From the NCBI RefSeq assembly GCF_004768545.1, contig NZ_CP038635.1:2790001-2854000 (forward strand): 64,000 bases of DNA, written 5' to 3'. This document shows positions 45,484-53,283 of this stretch, in pieces. Source of the stretch: Cupriavidus oxalaticus. GTDB lineage: Bacteria > Pseudomonadota > Gammaproteobacteria > Burkholderiales > Burkholderiaceae. A program made the translations under genes and the position numbers. Under the pieces are notes generated by a model. The model searched no databases and was not told where the DNA came from. It saw nothing but the letters and a program-made list of their open reading frames with translations. Position 1 is the first letter of the stretch, and the number at the start of each line of letters is the position of its first letter.

Positions 45484-46328
45484 TTACTCGGGCCTTGCGT
45501 AAAGAATCGCGGCGCCGTGGCGCCATCGGGAATCAGTGCAGTATGCACGCCGTCGCTGACGCTGACGATGCGGGTGCGCAGCGCGCGTGAGCAATGTTCG
45601 GGAGTCAGTACCTGTGCCGCCGGGCCATGCAGCGCGGTGCCGTCTTCGGCCATCAGCAACGCGTGGGTGGCGTAGCGCAGCGCCAGCGTCAGGTCGTGCA
45701 GGATCACCACGATGGCGTGGCGACCGGCGCGGGCCAGCGCGGCAAGCTGCTCCAGCACCAGGATCTGGTGGCGCAGGTCGAGGTGCGAGACCGGCTCGTC
45801 GAGCAGCAGCAGCGGCGCCTGCTGCGCCAGCGCCGCGGCGAGCGAGGCGCGCTGCCGCTCGCCGCCGGACAGCGTCAGCACGTCGCGGGCCGCCAGTGCC
45901 TCGATATCCATGGCGCGGATGGTGTCGTGCACCACACGGTCGTCCTCGCGCCCGGTCCAGCCCCAGCCGGACAGGTGCGGGTGGCGGCCTACGCGCACCG
46001 CATCGAGCACCGACATGGAGAACGTATCGTGCACCGCCTGCGGCAGGTAGGCACGTTGGCGTGCCAGCGCCGACGGCGCCACCTGCACGGCAGGCTTGCC
46101 GTCGATCTCGACAGTGCCGCCGTCCACGTGGCGCAGGCCCGCCAACGCGGTCATCAGCGTGGACTTGCCGGCGCCGTTGGGCCCGGCGATGCACCACAGC
46201 TGGCCGGGGCCGATGTCCAGCGTCAGGTCATCGACCAGCACGCGCTGGCCGGTGCGCAGCCGCACGTCGCGCAGCGCCAGCACCGGGCAGGCGGCTAGCG
46301 GCAGCGACCAGTCGGCGCTCGCGTTCAT
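45480..46328 (-). CDS. btuD: Cobalamin ABC importer ATP-binding protein (BtuD-like)
   Basis: A 282-residue ABC ATPase. Walker A is IAGPNGAGKSTLMTALAGL near residue 48, the signature is LTLSGGERQRASLAAALAQQ near 152, and Walker B is PLLLLDEPVSHLDLRHQ near 173, followed by the switch His (ILHDLTLALRYATHAL). It powers the permease encoded next to it, and the riboswitch-led operon identifies cobalamin or a corrinoid as substrate. FecE-like iron-siderophore ATPases are the alternative by sequence alone. The start ATG 46328 overlaps the permease stop. Confidence 0.92.
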   Translation of the reverse strand: MNASADWSLPLAACPVLALRDVRLRTGQRVLVDDLTLDIGPGQLWCIAGPNGAGKSTLMTALAGLRHVDGGTVEIDGKPAVQVAPSALARQRAYLPQAVHDTFSMSVLDAVRVGRHPHLSGWGWTGREDDRVVHDTIRAMDIEALAARDVLTLSGGERQRASLAAALAQQAPLLLLDEPVSHLDLRHQILVLEQLAALARAGRHAIVVILHDLTLALRYATHALLMAEDGTALHGPAAQVLTPEHCSRALRTRIVSVSDGVHTALIPDGATAPRFFTQGPSK

Positions 46329-47332
46329 CGCGGCCTCCGCAGCAGCAGGTAGAGAAAGGTCGGCACACCCAGCAGTGCCGTGATCACGCCCACCGGCAGT
46401 TGCGCCGGCGCGATCACGGTGCGGGCGACCAGGTCGGCCGCCATCAGCAGCGCACCGCCCAGCAACACCGCCGCCGGCAGCAGCAGGCGCTGGTCGTTGC
46501 CCCATGCCAGCCGCACCAGGTGCGGCACGACCAGGCCGATAAAGCCGATCGAACCGGCCGTGGTAATGGCCACGGCAATGCACACGGAAGCCAGCAGGAA
46601 GGTCAGCAGCCGCACCCGGCCCACGCGCACGCCCAGCGACTGCGCCACGGTCTCGCCCAGCAGCATCACGTTGAGCGCGCGCGCCATCGGCATGGCCAGC
46701 AGCAGCGCGACGATCATCGTCGCCAGCGCGCCGCCGTAGCTGGCGGTGCCGCCCAGGTCGCCGGTCAGCCAGAACAGCATGCCGCGCAGCCGCGATTCCG
46801 GCGCCACGGCAAGGATCAGCGTGATCACCGCGCCCCACCCCGCGGCCATGATCACGCCAGTCAGCAGCAGGCGCGCGCCGGCCTCGCGATGGCCGCCCTG
46901 CACCTGCGGGTGCAGCAGGTCGCGCCGTGCCAGCGTTGCCACCAGCAGCATCGAGCCCAGCGCGCCGACGGCGGCGGCCGTCTGCACGCCCCACCACGGC
47001 GACAGCACCAGCATCGCCAGCAAGGCGCCGACCGACGCGCCGCCGGAGACGCCCAGCACATAGGGCTCGGCCAGCGGGTTGCGCAGCAGCACCTGCATCA
47101 GCGCGCCGGACAGCGCCAGCAGGCCGCCGCAGGCAAAGGCCGCGGCCGCGCGCGGCAGGCGCAGCTCGCGCACGATGGCGCCCGCGGTACCGGTGTCGGC
47201 ACCGCTGAGCGCCTGCCACAGCTCGCGCGCATCGAGCGATACGCTGCCCAGCGCGAGCGAGGCCGCGAAGACTGCGGCTGACGCAACGGCAAGCGCCAGC
47301 CACACCGCCAGGGCGCGCCGGAACTCAGACAT
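46325..47332 (-). CDS. btuC: Cobalamin ABC importer permease (BtuC/FecCD family)
   Basis: A 335-residue inner-membrane permease with about ten hydrophobic helices. Family-specific segments are LRLPRAAAAFACGGLLALSGALMQ near residue 60, NPLAEPYVLGVSGGASVGAL near 92, and GSIGFIGLVVPHLVRLAWGNDQR near 255, which contacts the ATPase. It starts only 15 bases after btuB and overlaps btuD, which places it firmly in the cobalamin operon. Confidence 0.94.
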   Translation of the reverse strand: MSEFRRALAVWLALAVASAAVFAASLALGSVSLDARELWQALSGADTGTAGAIVRELRLPRAAAAFACGGLLALSGALMQVLLRNPLAEPYVLGVSGGASVGALLAMLVLSPWWGVQTAAAVGALGSMLLVATLARRDLLHPQVQGGHREAGARLLLTGVIMAAGWGAVITLILAVAPESRLRGMLFWLTGDLGGTASYGGALATMIVALLLAMPMARALNVMLLGETVAQSLGVRVGRVRLLTFLLASVCIAVAITTAGSIGFIGLVVPHLVRLAWGNDQRLLLPAAVLLGGALLMAADLVARTVIAPAQLPVGVITALLGVPTFLYLLLRRPR

Positions 47333-47347
47333 GGCGCGCCCGTGCGC

Positions 47348-49258
47348 TCATCGCTGGCGCCAGCCCAGCGTGATGAAGCCCGCGCGCCCCTGCGTGTTGT
47401 AGGGGTAAGCGAGCTGGTAGTCCTTGTCGAACAGGTTTTCGACGCGGGCGGCAACGAACCATTGCTTGTCGATGTTGTAGCGGGCGTTGAGGTTGACGAT
47501 ACCGTATCCGCCCAGGCGGCGCGAACCGGCGTCCATGCGCGACGACGATACCAGCCATTCGCCGCCGAAGCGCCAGTTGCCGAAGTTGCGGCCCACGTCC
47601 AGCGCGGCGTGGCGTCGCGCGCGGCGCAGCAGCTGGGTGTCGTTCTGCTCGTCGACCGGGTTCTGGAAGGTCACGCTGGCGCCAACGTCGGTGCCGTACA
47701 CGGTGGCGCGCCACGACGCCTCGATGCCCTGCACCTTGGCCTTGTTGACGTTCTCTGCCAGGAACATGCCGTTGGGCTGCAGCGCCGACACGATCAGGTC
47801 GTCGTAACGGGTCTCGAACGCGGTCACGCGCAGCAGGCCCGCCGTGGCGGTGGTGTATTGCACGCCCGCCTCGACCGACTTGGCGCGCTCCGGCTGCAGG
47901 TTGGGCTGGCCGAAGTTGGGGAAGTACAGCTCGTTGAAGGTCGGCGCGCGGAAGGCGTTGCTGACGCTGGCGATCAGCTTGAACGCATCGGTCACGTTAT
48001 AGCCGTAGCCGGCGAAGAAGCTGCCCTGGTTGCCGAAGTCGGAATAATGGTCGTTGCGCGCGTTGAGCTGCAGCTGGTGCTTGCCGATGCGCCCGTCGTA
48101 GCCGCCGAACACCGAGAACACGTTGCGCGTGGGCGCGCCGTAGGCGCTCGAGACCAGTTCCTGCTGCAGGTAGTCGGTGCCGAACAGCAGCGTGTGGTTG
48201 GCGGCGACCGCGTACTCGTTCTGCCAGTTGAACTGGCGGTTGCGGGTGTTGAAGGTGCCGTTGGGACGCCCGTTCAGGAAGGTGTCGCTGTTGTCCGCGC
48301 TCTGCGACAGCTTGAAGTGCGTGGTCCAGTCGGCGCCGACCTTGCCGTTGACGAAGGCCGACAGCGTGTACAGCTCGCTATTGGTGCGGTTGTCGTCGGT
48401 CGGGCGGCCGAAGGCGCTGTCGAACGACAGCTTGCTCTTCGAGTAGTAGCCGCTGAAGCCCGCATCCCAGTCGGGCGTGAAGCGGTGCTTCACCTGGCCC
48501 GACACGCTCTGGTTCTCGTAGGGGTTGTCGTTGGGGTTGGCGCGCGGCGCCTGTTGCGTATTGATCGACGAGAAGCCATCGGTCTTGAACGCCGATCCGG
48601 TCAGGTTGAACGAGGTATCGCCCACCTGCCCGCCGTAGCCGACCGTGCCCTGGCGCGTGTTGTTGCTGCCGTACTCCACCGACGCATTGGCCGCCGGGGC
48701 CTGGCCCGCACCGCTCTTGGTAAAGATCTGCACCACGCCGCCGATCGCGTCCGAGCCGTACAGCGCCGACACGTTGCCGCGTACCACCTCGATCCGGTCG
48801 ATCTGGTCGGGCAGGATATTGGCCAGCTGCGCGGTGCCGCTGCTGGCCGACGACACGCGCACGCCATCGATCAGGATCAGCGTCTGGTTGGAGTTGGCGC
48901 CGCGCATGAACAGCGAGGTGTTGGTGCCCATGCCGCCATTGGCGGTGAGCTCCACGCCGGCCTGGTTGCGCAGCAGCGTGCGCAGGTCGGGCGCCTGCGA
49001 GTTGACGATATCTTGCTGCGTCACCACCGTCGTGTGCGGCAGTGCCTCGGTAATGGATTGCGCGGTGCGGGTGGAGGTCACCACCACCGGGGCCAGTTGC
49101 TGGGCGGTGCCGCTGTCGGCGGCTTGCGCGAACGAGGTGGCCGGGACCAGGGTGAACGAGGCAATGGCTGCCGCAATCGCAGACGAGGTTGCGGGCACGA
49201 GCGGACGCACCGCCGGGGCTGCTGCCGGGCGGGTCGACCTGTGGAGCGATGAACGCAT
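47348..49258 (-). CDS. btuB: TonB-dependent cobalamin receptor
   Basis: A 636-residue outer-membrane receptor. A signal peptide (about residues 20-45, ending FAQA) is followed by a TonB-box-like APVVVTSTR, the plug domain (about 60-180: DLRTLLRNQAGVELTANGG, SLFMRGANSNQTLILIDGVR, QIDRIEVVRGNVSALYGSDA), then a 22-strand barrel. The final strand is GRAGFITLGWRQR, unusual in ending with Gln-Arg after the aromatic residue. It is the first gene behind the cobalamin riboswitch and heads the btuB-btuC-btuD-cobA-cobT-cobS-phosphatase operon. Confidence 0.94.
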   Translation of the reverse strand: MRSSLHRSTRPAAAPAVRPLVPATSSAIAAAIASFTLVPATSFAQAADSGTAQQLAPVVVTSTRTAQSITEALPHTTVVTQQDIVNSQAPDLRTLLRNQAGVELTANGGMGTNTSLFMRGANSNQTLILIDGVRVSSASSGTAQLANILPDQIDRIEVVRGNVSALYGSDAIGGVVQIFTKSGAGQAPAANASVEYGSNNTRQGTVGYGGQVGDTSFNLTGSAFKTDGFSSINTQQAPRANPNDNPYENQSVSGQVKHRFTPDWDAGFSGYYSKSKLSFDSAFGRPTDDNRTNSELYTLSAFVNGKVGADWTTHFKLSQSADNSDTFLNGRPNGTFNTRNRQFNWQNEYAVAANHTLLFGTDYLQQELVSSAYGAPTRNVFSVFGGYDGRIGKHQLQLNARNDHYSDFGNQGSFFAGYGYNVTDAFKLIASVSNAFRAPTFNELYFPNFGQPNLQPERAKSVEAGVQYTTATAGLLRVTAFETRYDDLIVSALQPNGMFLAENVNKAKVQGIEASWRATVYGTDVGASVTFQNPVDEQNDTQLLRRARRHAALDVGRNFGNWRFGGEWLVSSSRMDAGSRRLGGYGIVNLNARYNIDKQWFVAARVENLFDKDYQLAYPYNTQGRAGFITLGWRQR

Positions 49259-49274
49259 GATGCAGGACTAGGTA

Positions 49275-49294
49275 GGAACGGCCGGGCCCGTTCC
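49275..49294 (-). promoter_or_regulatory. Hairpin between riboswitch and btuB start
   Basis: GGAACGG (49275-49281) and CCGTTCC (49288-49294) form a seven-base stem with a six-base GC loop, 17 bases before the btuB ATG. No T run follows, so it could serve translation control as part of the expression platform. Confidence 0.5.
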
Positions 49295-49344
49295 CCCGCG
49301 GACCATATGGCGATGAGGCGTGCCGCGCACGGGCGGCAGCCCGC

Positions 49345-49636
49345 GTTCAGGCCGGTATCCGGGCTGGCGACTCGGAACCGGCGCCTTCCCGAACCCGAGG
49401 TTCAGTGGCGTGCGGCCGGTCCTGCGTGGACATGTGGCCGGGATCGGATCCCGGTCGTTGCCGGCGGCCCTTCCGGCAGCTGGCTGCGGAAGTGGCTGGC
49501 GCTGGCGGATGCGCACGCGGTCGCTTACCGTTGCGGGGGCAGCACAGGTTGGCCCGTCCGGCGCGCGGCCGGCAAGGCTCCCTGTTTCCCGTTGAACTGC
49601 CCTTTCGCCAGGGACGAAAAGGGCGAGCACCTGGAA
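49345..49636 (-). promoter_or_regulatory. Cobalamin (B12) riboswitch
   Basis: On the minus strand the landmark elements appear in order: AGGTGC near 49633, AACGGGAAACAGGGAGCC near 49590-49573, the core GCTGCCCCCGCAACGGTAAGC (49543-49523), and the B12 box GCCAGCCCGGATACCGGC (about 49368-49351). This is the standard AdoCbl aptamer architecture with a long insert between core and box. It precedes btuB and should repress the seven-gene operon when cobalamin is plentiful. The gap from 49259 to 49826 contains this element and no gene. Confidence 0.95.
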
Positions 49637-49826
49637 CGTGCGCGAGTGTAGGGAGTTTCGCTACCCGAGTCAACGCGGCGCCCGTAGTGTTTTGTCACAA
49701 CTCTGCCGTGGTTTTGGGTGCAGAAGGCTGCAACTTCCATGCAGGTACCCGGTCACAAACGCTTTCCTTCGCATTGTGCGCGGCGGCGCATCGGCTAGAA
49801 TCGCGTTACCTGACCTTTATCCCATC

Positions 49827-50150
49827 ATGACAGGCCCTATGCTCAACGAACTCGAACAACTGGCCGCGAAGATCGGGCGCGTGCTGCACCATGCGGACAC
49901 CCTGGCGGCGGAAAACCAGCGGCTGCGCGACGAGATCGCCCGGCTGGAGGGTGAAGCCGCGCAGTTGCGCAGCGAGCGCGAGGCCATGGCAGCCGACCGC
50001 GAGTTGCTCAACATCAAGATCGAGGAAGCGCAGCTGCGCATCCAGTCCATCCTTGACAAGCTGCCGACCGCCAGCGACACGCGCCAGCTCGACCTGCTGG
50101 GCGAGGGCGCCGCGGCAGAGCCGCACAAGGCCTCCGGAGAACACGCATGA
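49827..50150 (+). CDS. ZapB-like coiled-coil protein
   Basis: A 107-residue cytoplasmic protein dominated by a coiled coil with heptads of Leu, Ile and Ala (residues about 5-75, for example LNELEQLAAKIGRVLHHAD and AENQRLRDEIARLEGEAAQL). It is the short helical protein usually encoded before zapA in betaproteobacteria (TIGR02449-like, from memory), and may act with ZapA at the division ring. An in-frame ATG at 49839 is an equally good start. It overlaps zapA by four bases (ATGA). Confidence 0.85.
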   Translation: MTGPMLNELEQLAAKIGRVLHHADTLAAENQRLRDEIARLEGEAAQLRSEREAMAADRELLNIKIEEAQLRIQSILDKLPTASDTRQLDLLGEGAAAEPHKASGEHA

Positions 50151-50479
50151 GCAACAAGCAAGTCGAAGTCAATATCGCCGGCCAGCCGTACCGCTTTGCC
50201 ATCGCGCCCGAGAACGAGGCCGCGCTGCTCGAGGCCGTGGCACTGGTCGACACGCAGATGAACAAGCTGCGCAACGGCATTGCCGCCAAGGGCGTCGAGC
50301 GCGTGGCGGTGATGGCCGCGATTTCGATCGCGTCCGATCTGCTGGCCCTGCAGCGCAAGCAGCAGGCCGAAGGCACGATCCCGGTCGAGGCCATCCACGC
50401 GCGCATCCGCGAACTGAACGAACGCGCCGACGAAGCGTTGCGGCAATACGCGCACGTGGGTACCGGCACGCGGGGCTGA
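50147..50479 (+). CDS. zapA: Cell division protein ZapA
   Basis: A 110-residue cytoplasmic protein that cross-links FtsZ filaments. The N-terminal beta-rich domain (QVEVNIAGQPYRFAIAPENE, LLEAVALVDTQMNKLRNG) is followed by the long C-terminal coiled-coil helix (VERVAVMAAISIASDLLALQ). It is coupled to the preceding coiled-coil gene. The 6S RNA gene lies downstream, the same gene order as zapA-ssrS in E. coli. Confidence 0.95.
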   Translation: MSNKQVEVNIAGQPYRFAIAPENEAALLEAVALVDTQMNKLRNGIAAKGVERVAVMAAISIASDLLALQRKQQAEGTIPVEAIHARIRELNERADEALRQYAHVGTGTRG

Positions 50480-50587
50480 ACGGGCCGGTTGAAACCCAGC
50501 CGGGCAGCCTTATATACCGTGAAAATGGAGGGATGTGCAGCGGATGCCGCGCTGTCGCGCAAAATGTAACGATACGCGCGTGTGGAC

Positions 50588-50616
50588 TTGGTAAGGCCTG
50601 CGACGCGGTGTATAGT
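50588..50616 (+). promoter_or_regulatory. Sigma-70-like promoter upstream of 6S RNA
   Basis: TTGGTA (50588-50593), a 17-base spacer and TATAGT (50611-50616). A transcript would begin near 50623, about 165 bases before the mature 6S 5' end, like the distal promoter of E. coli ssrS. Confidence 0.5.
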
Positions 50617-50710
50617 GTAGCCAGACTGCACGAGGCACCACAAAAGTGCAGCTGACTGGCCAGGTTATCGCGCCCGGCCGCCGTTTTCATCCCATCCTAG
50701 TTAGAAACGG

Positions 50711-50780
50711 CAAACGTCTGACATCCCGCAGGCAGGTCACCTACCCGGCCGGTCGAAGCGGTTGTAGCGTCAGACGTTTG
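50711..50780 (+). repeat. 12-bp perfect inverted repeat just upstream of 6S RNA
   Basis: CAAACGTCTGAC (50711-50722) and GTCAGACGTTTG (50769-50780) are exact complements separated by 46 bases, ending seven bases before the 6S 5' stem. It could fold a pre-6S leader or be a binding site. Confidence 0.7.
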
Positions 50781-50785
50781 ACAGT

Positions 50786-51000
50786 TTCCCTGCCTGGTTC
50801 GTGAGGGTCATAAACTCCTTGAACCGATATGCATTGCATGGTGCGGGATCATGTCGCGTGGGCGAGCGCGTCGTCGCATTCATAGTCCGGGCCTGGCTTG
50901 GACTCCCTGAGTGGATGATGTACCCGAAATGCGACTTCCGCAGCCACTCTGAACCTCACTTGGGTTCAGGATGCCGACCCAGCGGCCGAGGCGGGGACCC
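50786..51000 (+). ncRNA. ssrS: 6S RNA
   Basis: The position after zapA and the sequence both identify 6S RNA, which binds sigma-70 RNA polymerase in stationary phase. The 5' end CCCTGCCTGG (50788-50797) pairs with CCGAGGCGGGG near 50987-50997 to close the stem. The stretch TTGAACCGATATGCATT resembles the E. coli TGAGCCGATATTTCATA side. The 3' part CTGAACC-TCACTT-GGGTTCAG forms the conserved terminal hairpin before the closing stem. A strong terminator follows. The exact ends are estimated to within about five bases. Confidence 0.9.
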
Positions 51001-51005
51001 CCTAA

Positions 51006-51040
51006 AAAGGCGGTGGTTTTCTGAACCATCGCCTTTTTTC
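51006..51040 (+). terminator. Rho-independent terminator of 6S RNA
   Basis: Thirteen-base stem AAAGGCGGTGGTT (51006-51018) with AACCATCGCCTTT (51024-51036), one G-U-type position, loop TTCTG, followed by more T residues. Confidence 0.93.
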
Positions 51041-51100
51041 TTTGCGCACGCGCGCGGGCCTCGCCCGCGCACTCCGACTCCTTCATCCTCGAACCGCGCC

Positions 51101-51583
<483 letters not shown>

Positions 51584-51600
51584 CACCGGCGCGCTGACCC

Positions 51601-52425
51601 ATGCAGCTTGCTACCCTGCCGGTGCTGGTCCCTGCGCTGCTGGCCCTTGGCGCCTTTACCGGCTTCTGCGCCGGGCTGCTCGGCGTCGGCGGCGGCATGA
51701 TGATGGTGCCGTTCCTGACGCTGCTGTTCAGCGCGCTGGGCTTTCCCACGGAAGCCATTGTCCATATGGCGATCGCCACCTCGATGGGCACCATCCTGTT
51801 CACGTCGCTGTCGTCGGTGCGCGCGCACCACAAGCGCGGCGCGGTGCGCTGGCCGGTGGTGCTGGCGCTGGCACCGGGCATCGTGCTCGGCGGCATGATC
51901 GGGGGCGGCAAGGTCTTTGCCGCGCTCAAGACCAGCTGGCTGTCGCTTGCCTTTGCCGTGTTTGTCGGGTTTTCCGCGCTGCAGATGCTGCGCAGCCGCC
52001 GACCCGCCCCGAGCCGGCAACTGCCGGGCGCGGCGGGCATGCTGGGCACGGGCGGCGTGATCGGGTTCCTGTCGAGCCTGGTCGGCGCGGGCGGCGCCTT
52101 TGTCTCGGTACCGTTCATGACCTGGTGCAACGTGCCGATCCACAACGCGGTGGCGACGTCGGCCGCACTGGGCTTCCCGATCGCTGCCGCCAGCGTGGCG
52201 GGCTATGTCTGGAGCGGCTGGCAGATGCCGGGACTGCCGCCGGGATCGATCGGCTACATCTACCTGCCGGCGATGCTCGTCATTGTCGCGGCCAGCATGC
52301 TGACCGCGCCGCTGGGGGCGCGCACCGCGCACCAGATGGATGTCGGGCAGCTGCGCAAGGCCTTTGCGGTGCTGCTGCTGTGCCTGGCGTCCTACATGCT
52401 GTGGAAGGCCTGGCAGGCGTTCTGA
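51601..52425 (+). CDS. TauE/SafE-family membrane transporter (sulfite/sulfoacetate exporter type)
   Basis: A 274-residue inner-membrane protein with about eight helices in two homologous halves. Each half carries the family's glycine-rich signature: CAGLLGVGGGMMMVPFLTLL near residue 24 and LSSLVGAGGAFVSVPFMTWC near 155. Substrates of the family include sulfite, sulfoacetate and other organic anions, and here the substrate is not known. It lies 17 bases after the EVE gene, so the two may be co-transcribed. Confidence 0.92.
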   Translation: MQLATLPVLVPALLALGAFTGFCAGLLGVGGGMMMVPFLTLLFSALGFPTEAIVHMAIATSMGTILFTSLSSVRAHHKRGAVRWPVVLALAPGIVLGGMIGGGKVFAALKTSWLSLAFAVFVGFSALQMLRSRRPAPSRQLPGAAGMLGTGGVIGFLSSLVGAGGAFVSVPFMTWCNVPIHNAVATSAALGFPIAAASVAGYVWSGWQMPGLPPGSIGYIYLPAMLVIVAASMLTAPLGARTAHQMDVGQLRKAFAVLLLCLASYMLWKAWQAF

Positions 52426-52519
52426 GGGCACCGGGTCCGCAACATTCGTTTGCAATCTCGCGGAACGTTTCAGGCGCCGGTTCCGTCTGACAGCCACTAC
52501 GTTTTTTCGGGAGAACAAG

Positions 52520-53218
52520 ATGAAACAATGGCTTGCCGCCACCCTGCTGGGCACCACCGCCATCGTCGCTTCGGCGCATGGCGGGCCGGCCGAGACGCCG
52601 TCCGGCGTGCTGTCGCTGTCAGCACAGGCAATGAGCGAAGTGCCGACCGACATCGTGCAACTGACGCTGGCCGCCGAACAGGAAGGCGCGGAGCCCACGG
52701 CGATCTCGACGGCGCTGTCCACGCGCACCCAGGCCGTGCTGGCACAGGCAAAGCGCACGCAGGGCGTGACCGCGGAATCGGGCGGCTTCACCATCCACCC
52801 GAGCACCGACCGCAACGGCCGCATCAGCACGTGGCGCGGGCGCTCCGAGGTCATCCTGAAGTCGCGCGATTTCCCGGCGGTATCGAAGCTGGCAGGCGAG
52901 CTGGCCAGCCAGATGCAGGTGCAGAACATCGCCTTCTCGCTGTCGCGCGAAGCGCGCGAAGCGGCCGAGGCCAGGCTGGCCGAACAGGCGGTGGCAACGT
53001 TCCGCAACAAGGCGCAGTCGAGCACCAAGCTGTTCGGCTACAACAGCTATACCATCCGGGAGGTCAACGTGAGCGAAAGCGGCGTGGTGCCGCCGATGCC
53101 GCGCATGTATGGCGCAGCCAAGGCGATGATGGCCGATGCCGCGGTGCCGGTGCCGGTGGAAGGCGGCAAGACGCAGGTGACGGTATCGGTGAACGGGTCG
53201 GTGCAGATGCTGAAGTAA
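52520..53218 (+). CDS. SIMPL-domain (DUF541) secreted protein
   Basis: A 232-residue protein with a Sec signal peptide (MKQWLAATLLGTTAIVASAH) and one SIMPL/DUF541 domain: GVLSLSAQAMSEVPTDIVQL near residue 32, the GGFTIHPSTDRNGRISTWRG segment near 92, and VTVSVNGSVQMLK at the end. The family is periplasmic or outer-membrane associated, with reports of roles in stress response, but the molecular activity is unclear. The start ATG 52520 has GGGAGAAC upstream. It is convergent with the malonyl-CoA synthetase gene. Confidence 0.9.
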   Translation: MKQWLAATLLGTTAIVASAHGGPAETPSGVLSLSAQAMSEVPTDIVQLTLAAEQEGAEPTAISTALSTRTQAVLAQAKRTQGVTAESGGFTIHPSTDRNGRISTWRGRSEVILKSRDFPAVSKLAGELASQMQVQNIAFSLSREAREAAEARLAEQAVATFRNKAQSSTKLFGYNSYTIREVNVSESGVVPPMPRMYGAAKAMMADAAVPVPVEGGKTQVTVSVNGSVQMLK

Positions 53219-53236
53219 GCCGGTGAGCCACCGCTT

Positions 53237-53274
53237 GCATGCTGCCTCTCCCGCAAGCGGGAGAGGCAGCATGC
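53237..53274. repeat. Perfect 18-bp inverted repeat between convergent genes
   Basis: The left arm GCATGCTGCCTCTCCCGC (53237-53254) and the right arm at 53257-53274 are exact complements with a two-base centre. The core CTCTCCCGCAAGCGGGAGAG resembles dispersed intergenic repeats I have seen in Burkholderiales. It has no T run but could stop both convergent transcripts. Confidence 0.88.
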
Positions 53275-53283
53275 CCTGGAACG

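Noticed and set aside
45587..47281. 564-codon plus-strand frame opposite btuC/btuD
   Set aside because: Shadow of the ABC transporter genes; Arg/Ala-rich without hydrophobic pattern.
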